A stretch of DNA of 64,000 nucleotides from an uncultured Bacteroidales bacterium (GTDB lineage: Bacteria; Bacteroidota; Bacteroidia; Bacteroidales; ML635J-15), in contig CAJOIT010000003.1 of NCBI GenBank assembly GCA_905234755.1, positions 789,140 through 853,139 of the forward strand, written 5' to 3'. This document shows positions 7,419 to 16,086 of the stretch, piece after piece. The notes below the pieces were generated by a model, which worked only from the letters and a program-made list of their open reading frames with translations, made no database searches and had not been told where the DNA came from. Made by a program: the position numbers and the translations under genes. The stretch's first letter is position 1; the number at the start of each line of letters is the position of its first letter.

Positions 7419-8585
7419 TTACTGGTTTCTCTTTGTCGGTTTCCAAACGCCGGACTCCACGCCCCTCATTGCCTTGAACATACCGACAAGCAGGGCTAAA
7501 TTCATTGAGAAAAAGTGTGTTACAAACCTGAATAGTACATTGTTGCAATTCAGTTTTTTCAAAATATAGTCTATAGGTATCAGCAACAGCACTGCAACAA
7601 AAAGCAATAGTGCAATAAGATAAAATTTCAGATAGAAAGCCAAGGCAATGCACAAGCCAAACCAGATAATCATCAGCACAGGCGTTATCCAACGCAGAAC
7701 CTTGTGCGACCAAAAACTGAACGACACTCCCCTGCGCGATGTGAAAAGCATATCCCTGAACTCGTGCAAATTCTGGAAATCACCTGTCGCAATACGCACC
7801 TTGCGGCGAAACTCATCCGAAATATTGTTAGAAACATCTTCGTAAACACGCGCATCGACATTATTCACGGTCTTGTAGCCCTTGCGAATAACATTCATGC
7901 AGATATAAAAGTCATCCACGAGGAAATTCTTCGGTACAGGAGAATGCAAATCCTTTCTCATTGCAAAGCAACCGCCGAAAGGTCCCATCATACTGCCCCA
8001 CAACAGGCCCTCCTGATTCTTTATGCGGACTTCACGCGAAATGTACGACTTCTCCTGAATGGAAATTCCGTCCTTCTTCAGACCTGTATTTATCATGTTT
8101 GAATCCACAAGCCCAACATTTTCATCAACAAATGGCTTCATCAACTCCGAAATCGTGTCCTTGTCGAACATCACATTGGCATCCGACAAAATCATAATCT
8201 CTGACGGGCATTCTGCTATCAGCAAATTAATAACATTTGCCTTGCCCCTGCGCTCGGTATATGCAAACAATTTTATAAATGGATATTTCTGCGCATATTC
8301 CGACACAATCTCGTTTGTACGGTCTGTGCTATTGTCGGAACCTATTAGGACATGCAACTTTTCGAGCGGATAATCGGAATTGATAATTGATTGTAGCTTC
8401 TGCGCAATAACGTCCTCCTCGTTGAAAAGCGACATAATTACAGTAACATCAGGCAATTCGGGCAACGGCTTGTACTCCGCTTTCTTTTTCTGCGAAAAAA
8501 GCGACAACAATACAGGGAATCCAACATAAGTATGGAAAACCAATGCCACTACAACCCAAAACAATATCTGCAACGCCAATATCAT
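7419..8585 (-). CDS. Membrane-bound GT2 glycosyltransferase
   Basis: A 388-residue processive-type GT-A glycosyltransferase. One N-terminal helix (2-20) precedes the catalytic domain: VTVIMSLFNEE at 48-58, the nucleotide-sugar Asp in SDNSTDRT (84), a metal-binding SDAN (134-137) and the base-like VDD (223-225). Three to four C-terminal helices follow (about 297-370). Such enzymes polymerise or transfer sugars at the inner membrane for surface glycans. It is the last gene of a long minus-strand operon and overlaps the GT4 gene by 4 bases. A tail fragment of a paralogue is at 4979-5054. Confidence 0.85.
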   Translation of the reverse strand: MILALQILFWVVVALVFHTYVGFPVLLSLFSQKKKAEYKPLPELPDVTVIMSLFNEEDVIAQKLQSIINSDYPLEKLHVLIGSDNSTDRTNEIVSEYAQKYPFIKLFAYTERRGKANVINLLIAECPSEIMILSDANVMFDKDTISELMKPFVDENVGLVDSNMINTGLKKDGISIQEKSYISREVRIKNQEGLLWGSMMGPFGGCFAMRKDLHSPVPKNFLVDDFYICMNVIRKGYKTVNNVDARVYEDVSNNISDEFRRKVRIATGDFQNLHEFRDMLFTSRRGVSFSFWSHKVLRWITPVLMIIWFGLCIALAFYLKFYLIALLLFVAVLLLIPIDYILKKLNCNNVLFRFVTHFFSMNLALLVGMFKAMRGVESGVWKPTKRNQ

Positions 8586-9793
8586 CTTCCACTCGTCTTA
8601 TAAAAGTCCAACAACCTTGATGCAATTATATTGTTATCATAATTTTCCACGACAAAATTACGCGCATTTGCAGAAATTTCATCGTATAGGCATTTATCCA
8701 ATGCAAGTTTTTCCATGCATGCAATAAAATCCTCTGCACTGTCGACAACAAAGATATTTTTTCCATTTTCGGTAGCAATTCCTTCTGTTCCTAATGTGGT
8801 TGTAATCACCGCCTTTCCTGCCGACATTGCCTCAACTATTTTTATGCGCATACCACTTCCAGAAAATAGCGGAACGACAAAAATCGTCCCTGAGGCATAA
8901 TATTCTACCACACTTTCCAATTCTCCTACATAGTCAACACCATTGGAAATCAAGAATTTCTCAAATTCCTTATCAGCATTTCGCCCCGCTACGCGGAATT
9001 TCGCCCCACTATGCTTAATACGATATTTGTTCCAAACATTCCTAACAAACCATTCAAGACCTTCGACATTTGGATGCCAGTCGAGCGCACCGAGGTATGA
9101 AAATGTCGGGAACTCGGCTTTTGCACCATCTATGGAAAGCAGCGGATTGTCTGCCCCTATTCCTGTCTGTGCGACGAAAATTGGTTTTGTATTTCCGTTT
9201 TCGGAAAAGAATTTTGCATCGCGATCAGTTATCGGCACAAGATAGTCGTATGAGTTGATGTGTGAAAGTTCAAACTTCCGCATACGCCTTGCGATAATGC
9301 GCTTGTACAACCTTTTCGGAAGCGACTTTTCATTCTCCACCATGCGCAACCAGATTTCCTGCTCCACATTGTGCGCCCTCAGTGCGACTTTTGCCTGCGT
9401 ACATTTTCTTATTGCTGGAATATACGGACATAGATACAAGCCTTCGAGTTGCACGATGTCATAATTGTTTGAAGTTAAAAGTTCGCACAGTTTTTTCTCA
9501 AAGTCCTTATTTATAAACCTTTCGGCATTGTAAGGCAAAGACGAGAAAATAAGGTTCTTCAATGCAGCCGTTGCTCGTATCGTAGTATCAATTGGAACTG
9601 CACGGAAACTTATTTCCGAAGATATTTCGGCTGGAATGTCACCAACATTGCAGAAATGCTTAGGCGTGTTCATTGCCAGCAAATCAACAATGCAACCACA
9701 CTTCCGCAGTGACCTTGCAAGCGAAAGTGTAGCAATTGCACCGCCATCCTTGGGCGGATATGGCATCTTGTTGGCAACAATCAGGATTCTCAT
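8582..9793 (-). CDS. GT4 family glycosyltransferase
   Basis: A 403-residue cytoplasmic GT-B fold enzyme. The N-terminal domain starts MRILIVANKMPYPPKDGGA, the glycine-rich acceptor loop of GT4. The C-terminal domain holds GSGMRIKIVEAMSAGKAVI, with the E-x7-E type pocket that binds the nucleotide-sugar. It should add a sugar to a growing surface glycan. Translational coupling to the following GT2 gene (4-base overlap) suggests both act on the same glycan. Donor and acceptor are unknown. Confidence 0.85.
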   Translation of the reverse strand: MRILIVANKMPYPPKDGGAIATLSLARSLRKCGCIVDLLAMNTPKHFCNVGDIPAEISSEISFRAVPIDTTIRATAALKNLIFSSLPYNAERFINKDFEKKLCELLTSNNYDIVQLEGLYLCPYIPAIRKCTQAKVALRAHNVEQEIWLRMVENEKSLPKRLYKRIIARRMRKFELSHINSYDYLVPITDRDAKFFSENGNTKPIFVAQTGIGADNPLLSIDGAKAEFPTFSYLGALDWHPNVEGLEWFVRNVWNKYRIKHSGAKFRVAGRNADKEFEKFLISNGVDYVGELESVVEYYASGTIFVVPLFSGSGMRIKIVEAMSAGKAVITTTLGTEGIATENGKNIFVVDSAEDFIACMEKLALDKCLYDEISANARNFVVENYDNNIIASRLLDFYKTSGR

Positions 9794-9811
9794 CGCCGAA
9801 ATTGCAGGGAA

Positions 9812-10849
9812 CTACTTAATATTATCTTCCAAAATCTTTATTAATTTAGGTTCCAAGTCCTTATATGCGGCGTATGCTGCCTCGTCGTAGCTTTTAAGGA
9901 AACTACCTTTTATCGACAACTTATTGTCGTAAGCCGGCTTTGCCTCCGATTTCTTCTGCAAAGTAACATTGGCATCCACATAAGAATAGTAAGTTGTCTG
10001 CGTTCCATTCGACATTGTGTTGTATTTCCTTGCCGATGACCTTATCACAACAACCCAGTCGGCACTAGCCTTGTCGGTGGAATAACCTATGCCATGCAAT
10101 GCCAGCCAGTCCTTTATACTTTCCTGTATAGTCCAATTCGGCTTTCCGAAAACATCAGCGCTATAATCAACAGCAACCATCAATTTCGGACCAATCTTAG
10201 CATAAACATCCTTTACCTCGTTCAATACTTCCACCTGCTTTTCGCGAAGATTGTCAATAGTTTCCTGCTCACAACCAAATACTTTCAGCAAAAACAAAGC
10301 ATTTGTATTATCCGTCAAATCAGGAACAACTGCCTCGAGTGCAAGCCTTGCCTTATCGTTTCTACCAGCATCAATGCATTTCTTTGCCACAGCCAACGAA
10401 TCAGAAACACGCTTATGCGCATTGCTGATGGCATCGCAGTAATACTTGCTTGCCACAGACTTTTCGATGTAAACAATTACACATCCGTGATGAGTATAAT
10501 TGTTATAGAAATTTTTCTTCTCGATAAAGGAAGAACCGACTGTTGCCGAATATCCATATTCCTCAAGGTACTTCACTACTGCATCTTCGTCAACGCTAAG
10601 CGTTTGCAATGCCACAAGATTATGCACCGCAACTTTTACGCTTTTGAGCAAACGGTTTACTGCGTTTTTCTCCAAACCGGACAAAAAGTCGGCTTCTGGC
10701 TTAATTTCTTCGTTCTCGCCAGGCTGCAAACTAGAAAAATACTTGTCTGTTGTGTATGCCTGCCATTCTTCCGGACATTCCTTCTGTGCATTAGCAGTAA
10801 TAGCGAAAGTCAACAAAACCAACAAGTTGACAAAAAACAATTTCTTCAT
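9812..10849 (-). CDS. Secreted hypothetical protein
   Basis: A 345-residue protein with a clear signal peptide (1-21, ending ANAQ). The middle (about 130-215) is helical and charged and resembles a short tetratricopeptide-like hairpin. The C-terminal third (about 220-345) is an alpha/beta domain containing ADWVVVIRSSARKYN that resembles proteins binding or sensing envelope components, but I cannot name the family. It sits 18 bases before the GT4 gene and 11 bases after cdd, so it belongs to the same operon. Confidence 0.6.
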   Translation of the reverse strand: MKKLFFVNLLVLLTFAITANAQKECPEEWQAYTTDKYFSSLQPGENEEIKPEADFLSGLEKNAVNRLLKSVKVAVHNLVALQTLSVDEDAVVKYLEEYGYSATVGSSFIEKKNFYNNYTHHGCVIVYIEKSVASKYYCDAISNAHKRVSDSLAVAKKCIDAGRNDKARLALEAVVPDLTDNTNALFLLKVFGCEQETIDNLREKQVEVLNEVKDVYAKIGPKLMVAVDYSADVFGKPNWTIQESIKDWLALHGIGYSTDKASADWVVVIRSSARKYNTMSNGTQTTYYSYVDANVTLQKKSEAKPAYDNKLSIKGSFLKSYDEAAYAAYKDLEPKLIKILEDNIK

Positions 10850-10860
10850 ATCAATATTTT

Positions 10861-11343
10861 TTACAATAATTCATTACCTGAAAAAATAAACGGTAGCAAA
10901 TCTGATACCGAACTAAATTCGTAAACTTTGGATTTTCCGACTAGCAATATACGCATCGGCTTTCCCTGACGGGTTTCCGTCTCCGACAATACCTGACGAC
11001 ATGCTCCACATGGCGGAACAGGTTCGCCACGATAGTTGTCATTTTCATCAAGAACGGTTATAAGAAGCGTGTCGACAGCGACATCGGGGTATTTGGCATT
11101 AGCATAAAAAACGGTCACACGTTCAGCACAAAGTCCCGAAGGGAAAGCAGCATTCTCCTGATTGCATCCGCTAAGAATCTCGCCATTTCCAAGCAGAACA
11201 GCCGCACCTACCCTAAATTTAGAATATGGCGCGTATGCCTTATGCGCAGCTTCGGTTGCCGCCTGCAGCAACGCTTGTTCTTCGGGAGACAACTCCGAAT
11301 GACAGCGAACCTTATAGCTTATTTTCAATTCATTAATCTTCAT
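10861..11343 (-). CDS. cdd: Cytidine deaminase
   Basis: From the ATG at 11343 the product has 160 residues, the usual length for tetrameric zinc cytidine deaminases. The zinc site is complete: C72-A-E74 in GLCAERVTVFY, with Glu74 as proton shuttle, and PCGACRQ with C112 and C115. The substrate-binding FRVGAA and GCNQENAAFPSG motifs are present. It converts cytidine and deoxycytidine to uridine and deoxyuridine for pyrimidine salvage. The ORF extends ten codons further upstream, but that extension is not family-like. Confidence 0.93.
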   Translation of the reverse strand: MKINELKISYKVRCHSELSPEEQALLQAATEAAHKAYAPYSKFRVGAAVLLGNGEILSGCNQENAAFPSGLCAERVTVFYANAKYPDVAVDTLLITVLDENDNYRGEPVPPCGACRQVLSETETRQGKPMRILLVGKSKVYEFSSVSDLLPFIFSGNELL

Positions 11344-11392
11344 TATTCTTCCTTTAATTTTGCATCGTTGCACGCAACGTCGCTACAAATCG

Positions 11393-12280
11393 TTAAATCA
11401 TTAAATCGTTGAATTTTGAATCATTAATTATATCTTCACATTTATGCCTTACATCATCCAACAACCACGAAGGTGTTGAATTTGCACCGCTTACCCCGAC
11501 ATCATTGCAACCTGCAAACCATTCTGCCTGCAAATCAGCGACGTCGGTTACGAAATACGACTTGGGATTTGTACTGCGACAAACTTCATACAACATTCTG
11601 CCATTGGAACTTGAATCATCGGTCACGAACACAATCACATCGTGCATACGACAAAATTCCTGCAAACGGGGAATCCTGTTCTTTACGCTTCCACAAACTG
11701 TTTCGTGAACCTCAGCCTCGCCATTTTTACTTTTCAAAACCTCAGCAACCTGAGCGTACATAAGATAATCGGCTGTAGTTTGCGAGAAAAGCGCAATTTT
11801 GCCATCTATGTTCAGTTGTTCAGCTTCGTCCACCGACGAAACCACAATGGCATTTCCATCGGTCTGCCCGACAAGTCCATTAACTTCCGCATGTCCCTTC
11901 TTGCCGAAAATTACAATCTGACAATCTGGCTCATTGTGGTATTTTTGTGCGATAAGTTCCTGAAGCTTAAGTACTACGGGACAAGTTTCGTCAACCATTG
12001 TTATTCCAAGTCGCTTTGCATCGGCGTATGTTGATGGCGGTTCTCCATGTGCGCGCACCAGCATCCGTGATGGCGGATTTGAAAGCATCTCGTTCTTGTC
12101 AATCGTATGAAGCCCAAGTTTCTCAAGACGGCTTTCCTCCTTCTGGTTGTGGACAATTTTTCCTAGACAACACGCAGAACCAAACTTCGACAATTCATTT
12201 TCCGCCGAAGTTATCGCCTTGGTAACACCAAAGCAAAATCCTGCATATTTATCTATCTCTACCAAATTCTTAATTGACAA
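11393..12280 (-). CDS. ispH: 4-hydroxy-3-methylbut-2-enyl diphosphate reductase
   Basis: IspH/LytB makes IPP and DMAPP in the last step of the MEP isoprenoid pathway, using a [4Fe-4S] cluster. The three cluster cysteines are in GFCFGV, DETCPVV and TVCGSVKNR, and the diphosphate-binding RAHGEPPS motif is present. There is no ATG near the start: the choice is TTG at 12280 (295 residues) or TTG at 12265, which gives the more family-like start MVEIDKYAGFCFGV. Both the start region and the last ten codons (NDSKFNDLMI) lie in short intergenic repeat 'words'. Confidence 0.92.
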   Translation of the reverse strand: MSIKNLVEIDKYAGFCFGVTKAITSAENELSKFGSACCLGKIVHNQKEESRLEKLGLHTIDKNEMLSNPPSRMLVRAHGEPPSTYADAKRLGITMVDETCPVVLKLQELIAQKYHNEPDCQIVIFGKKGHAEVNGLVGQTDGNAIVVSSVDEAEQLNIDGKIALFSQTTADYLMYAQVAEVLKSKNGEAEVHETVCGSVKNRIPRLQEFCRMHDVIVFVTDDSSSNGRMLYEVCRSTNPKSYFVTDVADLQAEWFAGCNDVGVSGANSTPSWLLDDVRHKCEDIINDSKFNDLMI

Positions 12281-12306
12281 TTAACAATGGATAATTAACA
12301 ATTATT
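12262..12306. repeat. Short 'aattgacaattaac' intergenic repeat
   Basis: Repeated variants of TTAATTGACAATTAACAATGG followed by ATAATTAACAATTATT. The same vocabulary reappears at about 40797-40820. It overlaps the ispH translation start region, so it shapes the ribosome-binding site or supplies the TTG start codon. Confidence 0.6.
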
Positions 12307-12318
12307 AAAATGTCTTCT

Positions 12319-13026
12319 TCAGCAAGTTAATTTCGACAATTCTTTTATCCTCTCCATAGCCCAATCGTAAGCAATTTGCAGTTGCTCCTCGCGGGTAATG
12401 TGCGAATTGTCAAGCACAACGGCATCATCTGCTTTGCGAAGCGGACTTTCGGAGCGACTCTGGTCTATACGGTCGCGTTCCTGAAGGTTCTGCTTAACCT
12501 CGTCAATATCAGCAGTCTCGCCCTTCGACAACATCTCATCGTAACGCCTTTGTGCGCGAACATCCACATCTGCGGTAACGAAAATTTTCAGTTCGGCATT
12601 CGGGAAAACCGTAGTTCCAATGTCACGACCGTCCATCACAACGCCTTTTGCCTCGCCCATTTTCTGCTGCTGTGCAACCATCACATGGCGAACTTCGGGA
12701 ACGGCAGCAACAGGACTAACCCACTGCGACACATATATTTTGCGTATTTCGCGTTCAACATTGGCACCATTCAGGAAAGTTTGCAGTTCTCCGTTTGCAT
12801 TTAGTTCAAAATGAATGTTAATGTCACCAAGCCTTGATATAAGCTGCTTAGTATCAAGTTCTTCATCGACAACCATATTATTCCTTAGCGCATATAGCGT
12901 AACTGCACGGTACATTGCGCCTGTATCAATGTAAACATATCCTAGTTTTGCCGCCAACTGCTTGGCTAAGGTGCTTTTACCGCAGGATGAGAAACCGTCA
13001 ACGGCTATTGTTATTTTTTTCTCCAT
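12319..13026 (-). CDS. cmk: Cytidylate kinase
   Basis: A 235-residue CMP/dCMP kinase. The P-loop is GFSSCGKST near the N-terminus, followed by YIDTGAMYRAVTLYAL and the CMP-binding VVMDGRDIGTTVFPNA. Length fits the bacterial family. It phosphorylates CMP and dCMP for nucleic-acid precursor synthesis. It is the second gene of the operon, 40 bases after the aminopeptidase gene and 38 bases before ispH. Confidence 0.94.
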   Translation of the reverse strand: MEKKITIAVDGFSSCGKSTLAKQLAAKLGYVYIDTGAMYRAVTLYALRNNMVVDEELDTKQLISRLGDINIHFELNANGELQTFLNGANVEREIRKIYVSQWVSPVAAVPEVRHVMVAQQQKMGEAKGVVMDGRDIGTTVFPNAELKIFVTADVDVRAQRRYDEMLSKGETADIDEVKQNLQERDRIDQSRSESPLRKADDAVVLDNSHITREEQLQIAYDWAMERIKELSKLTC

Positions 13027-13066
13027 ATACTATCTTTATATATGGGGCAGGTCTAAGACCTTGCCC

Positions 13067-14455
13067 TTACATATTCATATATTCTTCTACATCTTTTATT
13101 TCGATTGGGATGCGTCTGTCACCGACAATGCGTGAACCTGTCGGGGTTATGAGGATGTCGTCCTCGAGACGTATACCGCCAAAGTCGCGATACTTGTCAA
13201 CCTCGGCATAATTGATGAACTGCTCGAACTTGTGTTCGCGTTCCCAAATGTCGATAAGCTGAGGTACGAAATAGATACCCGGTTCGTTTGTCAAAACATT
13301 GCCAACCTGCAACCTCTTGCCCATACGCAGAGAAGCGACACCGAAAATCTTTATCGGCTGAACTTCCTCGTCATAGCCAACATTTATCTGGCCGAGGTCT
13401 TCCATATCGTGAACATCAAGTCCCATCATGTGACCAAGTCCGTGAGGCATGAACATTGCGTGTGCGCCAAGCTGTACAGCTTCCTTCATGTCGCCCTTCA
13501 TAAGACCGAGACCCTTAAGACCTTCGGCAAGTATTTCGCAAGCTTTCAGATGAATCGACTGGTAAGTCTCGCCCGGCTTCATCATTGGAATAGAACCATT
13601 GATTGTATTTAGCACAATCTGGTAAACATCCTTTTGACGCTGCGAGAACTTCCCACCAACAGGGAAAGTACGGGTATTATCAGATGCATAACCCATATCA
13701 GTCTGTGCGCCAGAGTCATTTAGCAGCAAATCGCCAGTGTGAAGAATATTTTCGTGAGTATGATTGTGAAGGATTTGTCCGTTCTTCGAAACTATCGAGT
13801 GGAACGAAGTCAAAAGTCCGTGCTTTAAGCTAATGCCTTCGATTGTACCATAAATTTCATGTTCAGAAACGCCATCATTAGCCATCTTCATTGCTGTGGT
13901 GTGCATTTCGTAGCCTATTTCAGCGGCAGCCTTAAGTTCCTCTATTTCGCAGGCTTCCTTTACATTACGCAAAGCGACAACTGCCTTAACCAACGGAAGT
14001 GACGAGCGTTTCTGCAATTCTGGAATTGGAATATCTAGCACAGACGAAAGGAAAATCATATTGTCGTGACGATAAGGCGGAAGGAAATGCACCTCAGCCT
14101 TTGCTGCCTTTACATATTTTTCAAATTCAGCAGCAGGACGAACGTCAACGACGCAACAACGAGCAGCCAATTCCTTTATAGAAGCCACCTCGCCCATCCA
14201 TACTATATCGTCAACTGTCAGTTCATCACCGAAAATAATATCGCGGTTGTTATCAACATCAATTATTGCCTTCAACCCAGCCTGCGCAATTCCAAAGAAA
14301 TATAGGAAGGTGCTGTCCTGACGGAACTGATAACAGTTATCGGGATAGTTCATTGGGGCTTCGTTGTTACCCATAAATATGCAAACACCAGACTTCATTG
14401 CCGCTTTAAGTTTCTCACGGCGAGCCTTATAAACTTCTTGACTGAACATTCTCAT
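13067..14455 (-). CDS. pepP: Xaa-Pro aminopeptidase (M24B)
   Basis: A 462-residue pita-bread metallopeptidase that removes N-terminal residues preceding proline. The N-terminal creatinase-like domain (1-165) is followed by the catalytic domain. The dimetal ligands are visible: LLNDSGAQTDMGYASDNTRT (two Asp), HGLGHMMGLDVHD (His), TNEPGIYF (Glu) and GGIRLEDDILIT (Glu). It is the first gene of the long operon reaching GT2. A near-consensus -7 box (TACCTTTA) lies at 14481-14488. Confidence 0.9.
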   Translation of the reverse strand: MRMFSQEVYKARREKLKAAMKSGVCIFMGNNEAPMNYPDNCYQFRQDSTFLYFFGIAQAGLKAIIDVDNNRDIIFGDELTVDDIVWMGEVASIKELAARCCVVDVRPAAEFEKYVKAAKAEVHFLPPYRHDNMIFLSSVLDIPIPELQKRSSLPLVKAVVALRNVKEACEIEELKAAAEIGYEMHTTAMKMANDGVSEHEIYGTIEGISLKHGLLTSFHSIVSKNGQILHNHTHENILHTGDLLLNDSGAQTDMGYASDNTRTFPVGGKFSQRQKDVYQIVLNTINGSIPMMKPGETYQSIHLKACEILAEGLKGLGLMKGDMKEAVQLGAHAMFMPHGLGHMMGLDVHDMEDLGQINVGYDEEVQPIKIFGVASLRMGKRLQVGNVLTNEPGIYFVPQLIDIWEREHKFEQFINYAEVDKYRDFGGIRLEDDILITPTGSRIVGDRRIPIEIKDVEEYMNM

Positions 14456-14480
14456 AATCGTAATTTTTTAAAACAGGTTG

Positions 14481-14488
14481 TAAAGGTA
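14481..14488 (-). promoter_or_regulatory. Near-consensus -7 box (TACCTTTA)
   Basis: One mismatch to TAnnTTTG, 26 bases upstream of the aminopeptidase ATG at 14455. It is the best promoter candidate for the seven-gene minus-strand operon. Confidence 0.3.
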
Positions 14489-14550
14489 ATAATTATTTAC
14501 GATTTGGGATTTACGATTTTAGATTTTTTTGAAAATTTGAGCAAAAAAAA

Positions 14551-14577
14551 ATCCGCAGACGAAAACCGACTGCGGAT
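14551..14577 (-). terminator. Intrinsic terminator
   Basis: Eight-base stem (ATCCGCAG / CTGCGGAT) with an 11-base loop. On the minus strand it is followed by a run of nine T, directly after the bleomycin-hydrolase-type gene. Confidence 0.85.
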
Positions 14578-14598
14578 ATATTTTGCAACAATCAACCA

Positions 14599-15981
14599 TT
14601 ATTCTTCTGGAGCAAACATAGGATCCCAAGGAGGAAGTACTATTGGCTTCTGGTCGAGAAGTTTCTGAACATCTCCACTCAAATACTTCTTGTTCACAAC
14701 GATACGGAACATATATTCGTTGAACCACTCATCGGTGAAAGTAAGGTAACCGTTATGTCCGTACGACGAACCCCATGAGTTCTCGAACTGCCATTTTGTT
14801 GGAACATCCTTGTCGTCGACATCCACAGCGACAAGCAACATTGCATGTGATGAACCGCTGTCGAATGTCCTGATTCTCGTAGCCTTATCCATGCCGAACT
14901 TCATTCCTAGCAAGGACTCGAAATCGAAATTGTTGACATCCAAAGTACCATCGTTCTTGCTGAGAAACTTTGCCACATCGCAAGAAGAATACAGAGGTTC
15001 CTTATCCTTAAGACTTGCCAATGCGGCTTTCTTGAGTTCATCAGCAGGCAAATTTACATAGAGCCAGTTCTTACCCTCGAGCACATTGCGGTCAAATTCT
15101 ATTTCGTAAACCTTATTGTATTCGCGTGACGGGTCGTTCATCAACATAACATAATCGGAGGTCTTGTAGTTCGGGAAAAACTCCTTGAAAAATGACATTG
15201 GAGTATAGTCCTTGTAGGCATCCTCCTTCTCGAAGCGATACTTGAACTCAGTTGGCGGTTCTCCAAGAAACAAAACAAGATAGCGATACACTTCACAAAG
15301 CATATTAAACTTCATTTCGTCAATTTTCTTTGGAGCCAACTTCTGAGCCTTGGCATCGCGGAGTTGCATCGCATCCTCACGCAACTTGCGCGAAAGCAAC
15401 TGGTTCAACCACGAGGTATTGTTCGAATGATAAGTTTCGGGCATAACCGTATTCGGCACAAGTCCGTACTTTTCAACCAAGTTAGCAAACGAATTCCACA
15501 CGCCGCCGTCGCCAATAGGATTATGCAAAGCCCATTCGTTTGTCCTGTCATCCAACGGCTTATCAGCATTCTGGAGAATTATTTCAAGGAACAAATTCGA
15601 CTTTTCGAACATATCCCAGAAATACAAATAGTTCTGCGAGAACTCAAAACCAGCAAGTTCCTTATCCTTAATAACTTGCGGACGCAAAGAACTCAAGCCC
15701 GTAAACATCCAGCATCTGCCCGAACTTTTCTGGTCGCAAATGCCTTTTACATCGGCCTTGTACTTGAACTGATGGTCAGCCTTGCCAACCACATCGCGAT
15801 TCACGGCCAAAGAACGTATGTCATTGTTTGACAACGCATTACGAATGCCCTTGTCGGCATCAGCCTTCTGCTTGTAATTTTCGCGGATATTGTTAACCAC
15901 ATCCTCTGTAAGATTTTTGGTGTTCTGGGCAAACAAAGATGAACCCAAGGCTAAGAAAAAAATAATCAATAACTTCTTCAT
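14599..15981 (-). CDS. Exported C1-family aminopeptidase (bleomycin hydrolase type)
   Basis: The ATG at 15981 gives 460 residues beginning with a signal peptide (MKKLLIIFFLALGSSLFAQ), so the enzyme is exported, unlike cytosolic PepC. The cysteine-protease triad is present: Cys in KSSGRCWMFTGL, His in SSHAMLLVAVDV and Asn in QFENSWGSSYGHNGYL. The family is a self-compartmentalising hexameric aminopeptidase. It probably trims peptides in the periplasm or outside the cell. The ORF opens seven codons further upstream, but the inner start gives the clean signal peptide. Confidence 0.88.
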   Translation of the reverse strand: MKKLLIIFFLALGSSLFAQNTKNLTEDVVNNIRENYKQKADADKGIRNALSNNDIRSLAVNRDVVGKADHQFKYKADVKGICDQKSSGRCWMFTGLSSLRPQVIKDKELAGFEFSQNYLYFWDMFEKSNLFLEIILQNADKPLDDRTNEWALHNPIGDGGVWNSFANLVEKYGLVPNTVMPETYHSNNTSWLNQLLSRKLREDAMQLRDAKAQKLAPKKIDEMKFNMLCEVYRYLVLFLGEPPTEFKYRFEKEDAYKDYTPMSFFKEFFPNYKTSDYVMLMNDPSREYNKVYEIEFDRNVLEGKNWLYVNLPADELKKAALASLKDKEPLYSSCDVAKFLSKNDGTLDVNNFDFESLLGMKFGMDKATRIRTFDSGSSHAMLLVAVDVDDKDVPTKWQFENSWGSSYGHNGYLTFTDEWFNEYMFRIVVNKKYLSGDVQKLLDQKPIVLPPWDPMFAPEE

Positions 15982-15989
15982 ATCTAAAT

Positions 15990-16076
15990 TAATTTGTTTC
16001 AAAGTTTAAAGTTGTTTCAAATCGTTTGATGTTGTTCAAAATTGTTTCAAGTTGTTTGATGTCGTTTGTGTTGCGA
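15990..16076. repeat. Degenerate 'gtttcaaattgtttgatgttg' repeat
   Basis: Five or six imperfect copies of a phrase around GTTGTTTCAAATCGTTTGATG fill the space upstream of the peptidase gene. The reverse complement of the same phrase is at about 48435-48495. No ORF is seen. It is one of several intergenic word arrays in this window. Confidence 0.6.
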
Positions 16077-16086
16077 AATTATAATT

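Noticed and set aside
10094..10924. 276-codon plus-strand ORF
   Set aside because: It is antisense to a minus-strand gene with a signal peptide and operon context; the translation is rich in Cys, Asn and Ile with no motif and no promoter. It is a shadow frame.
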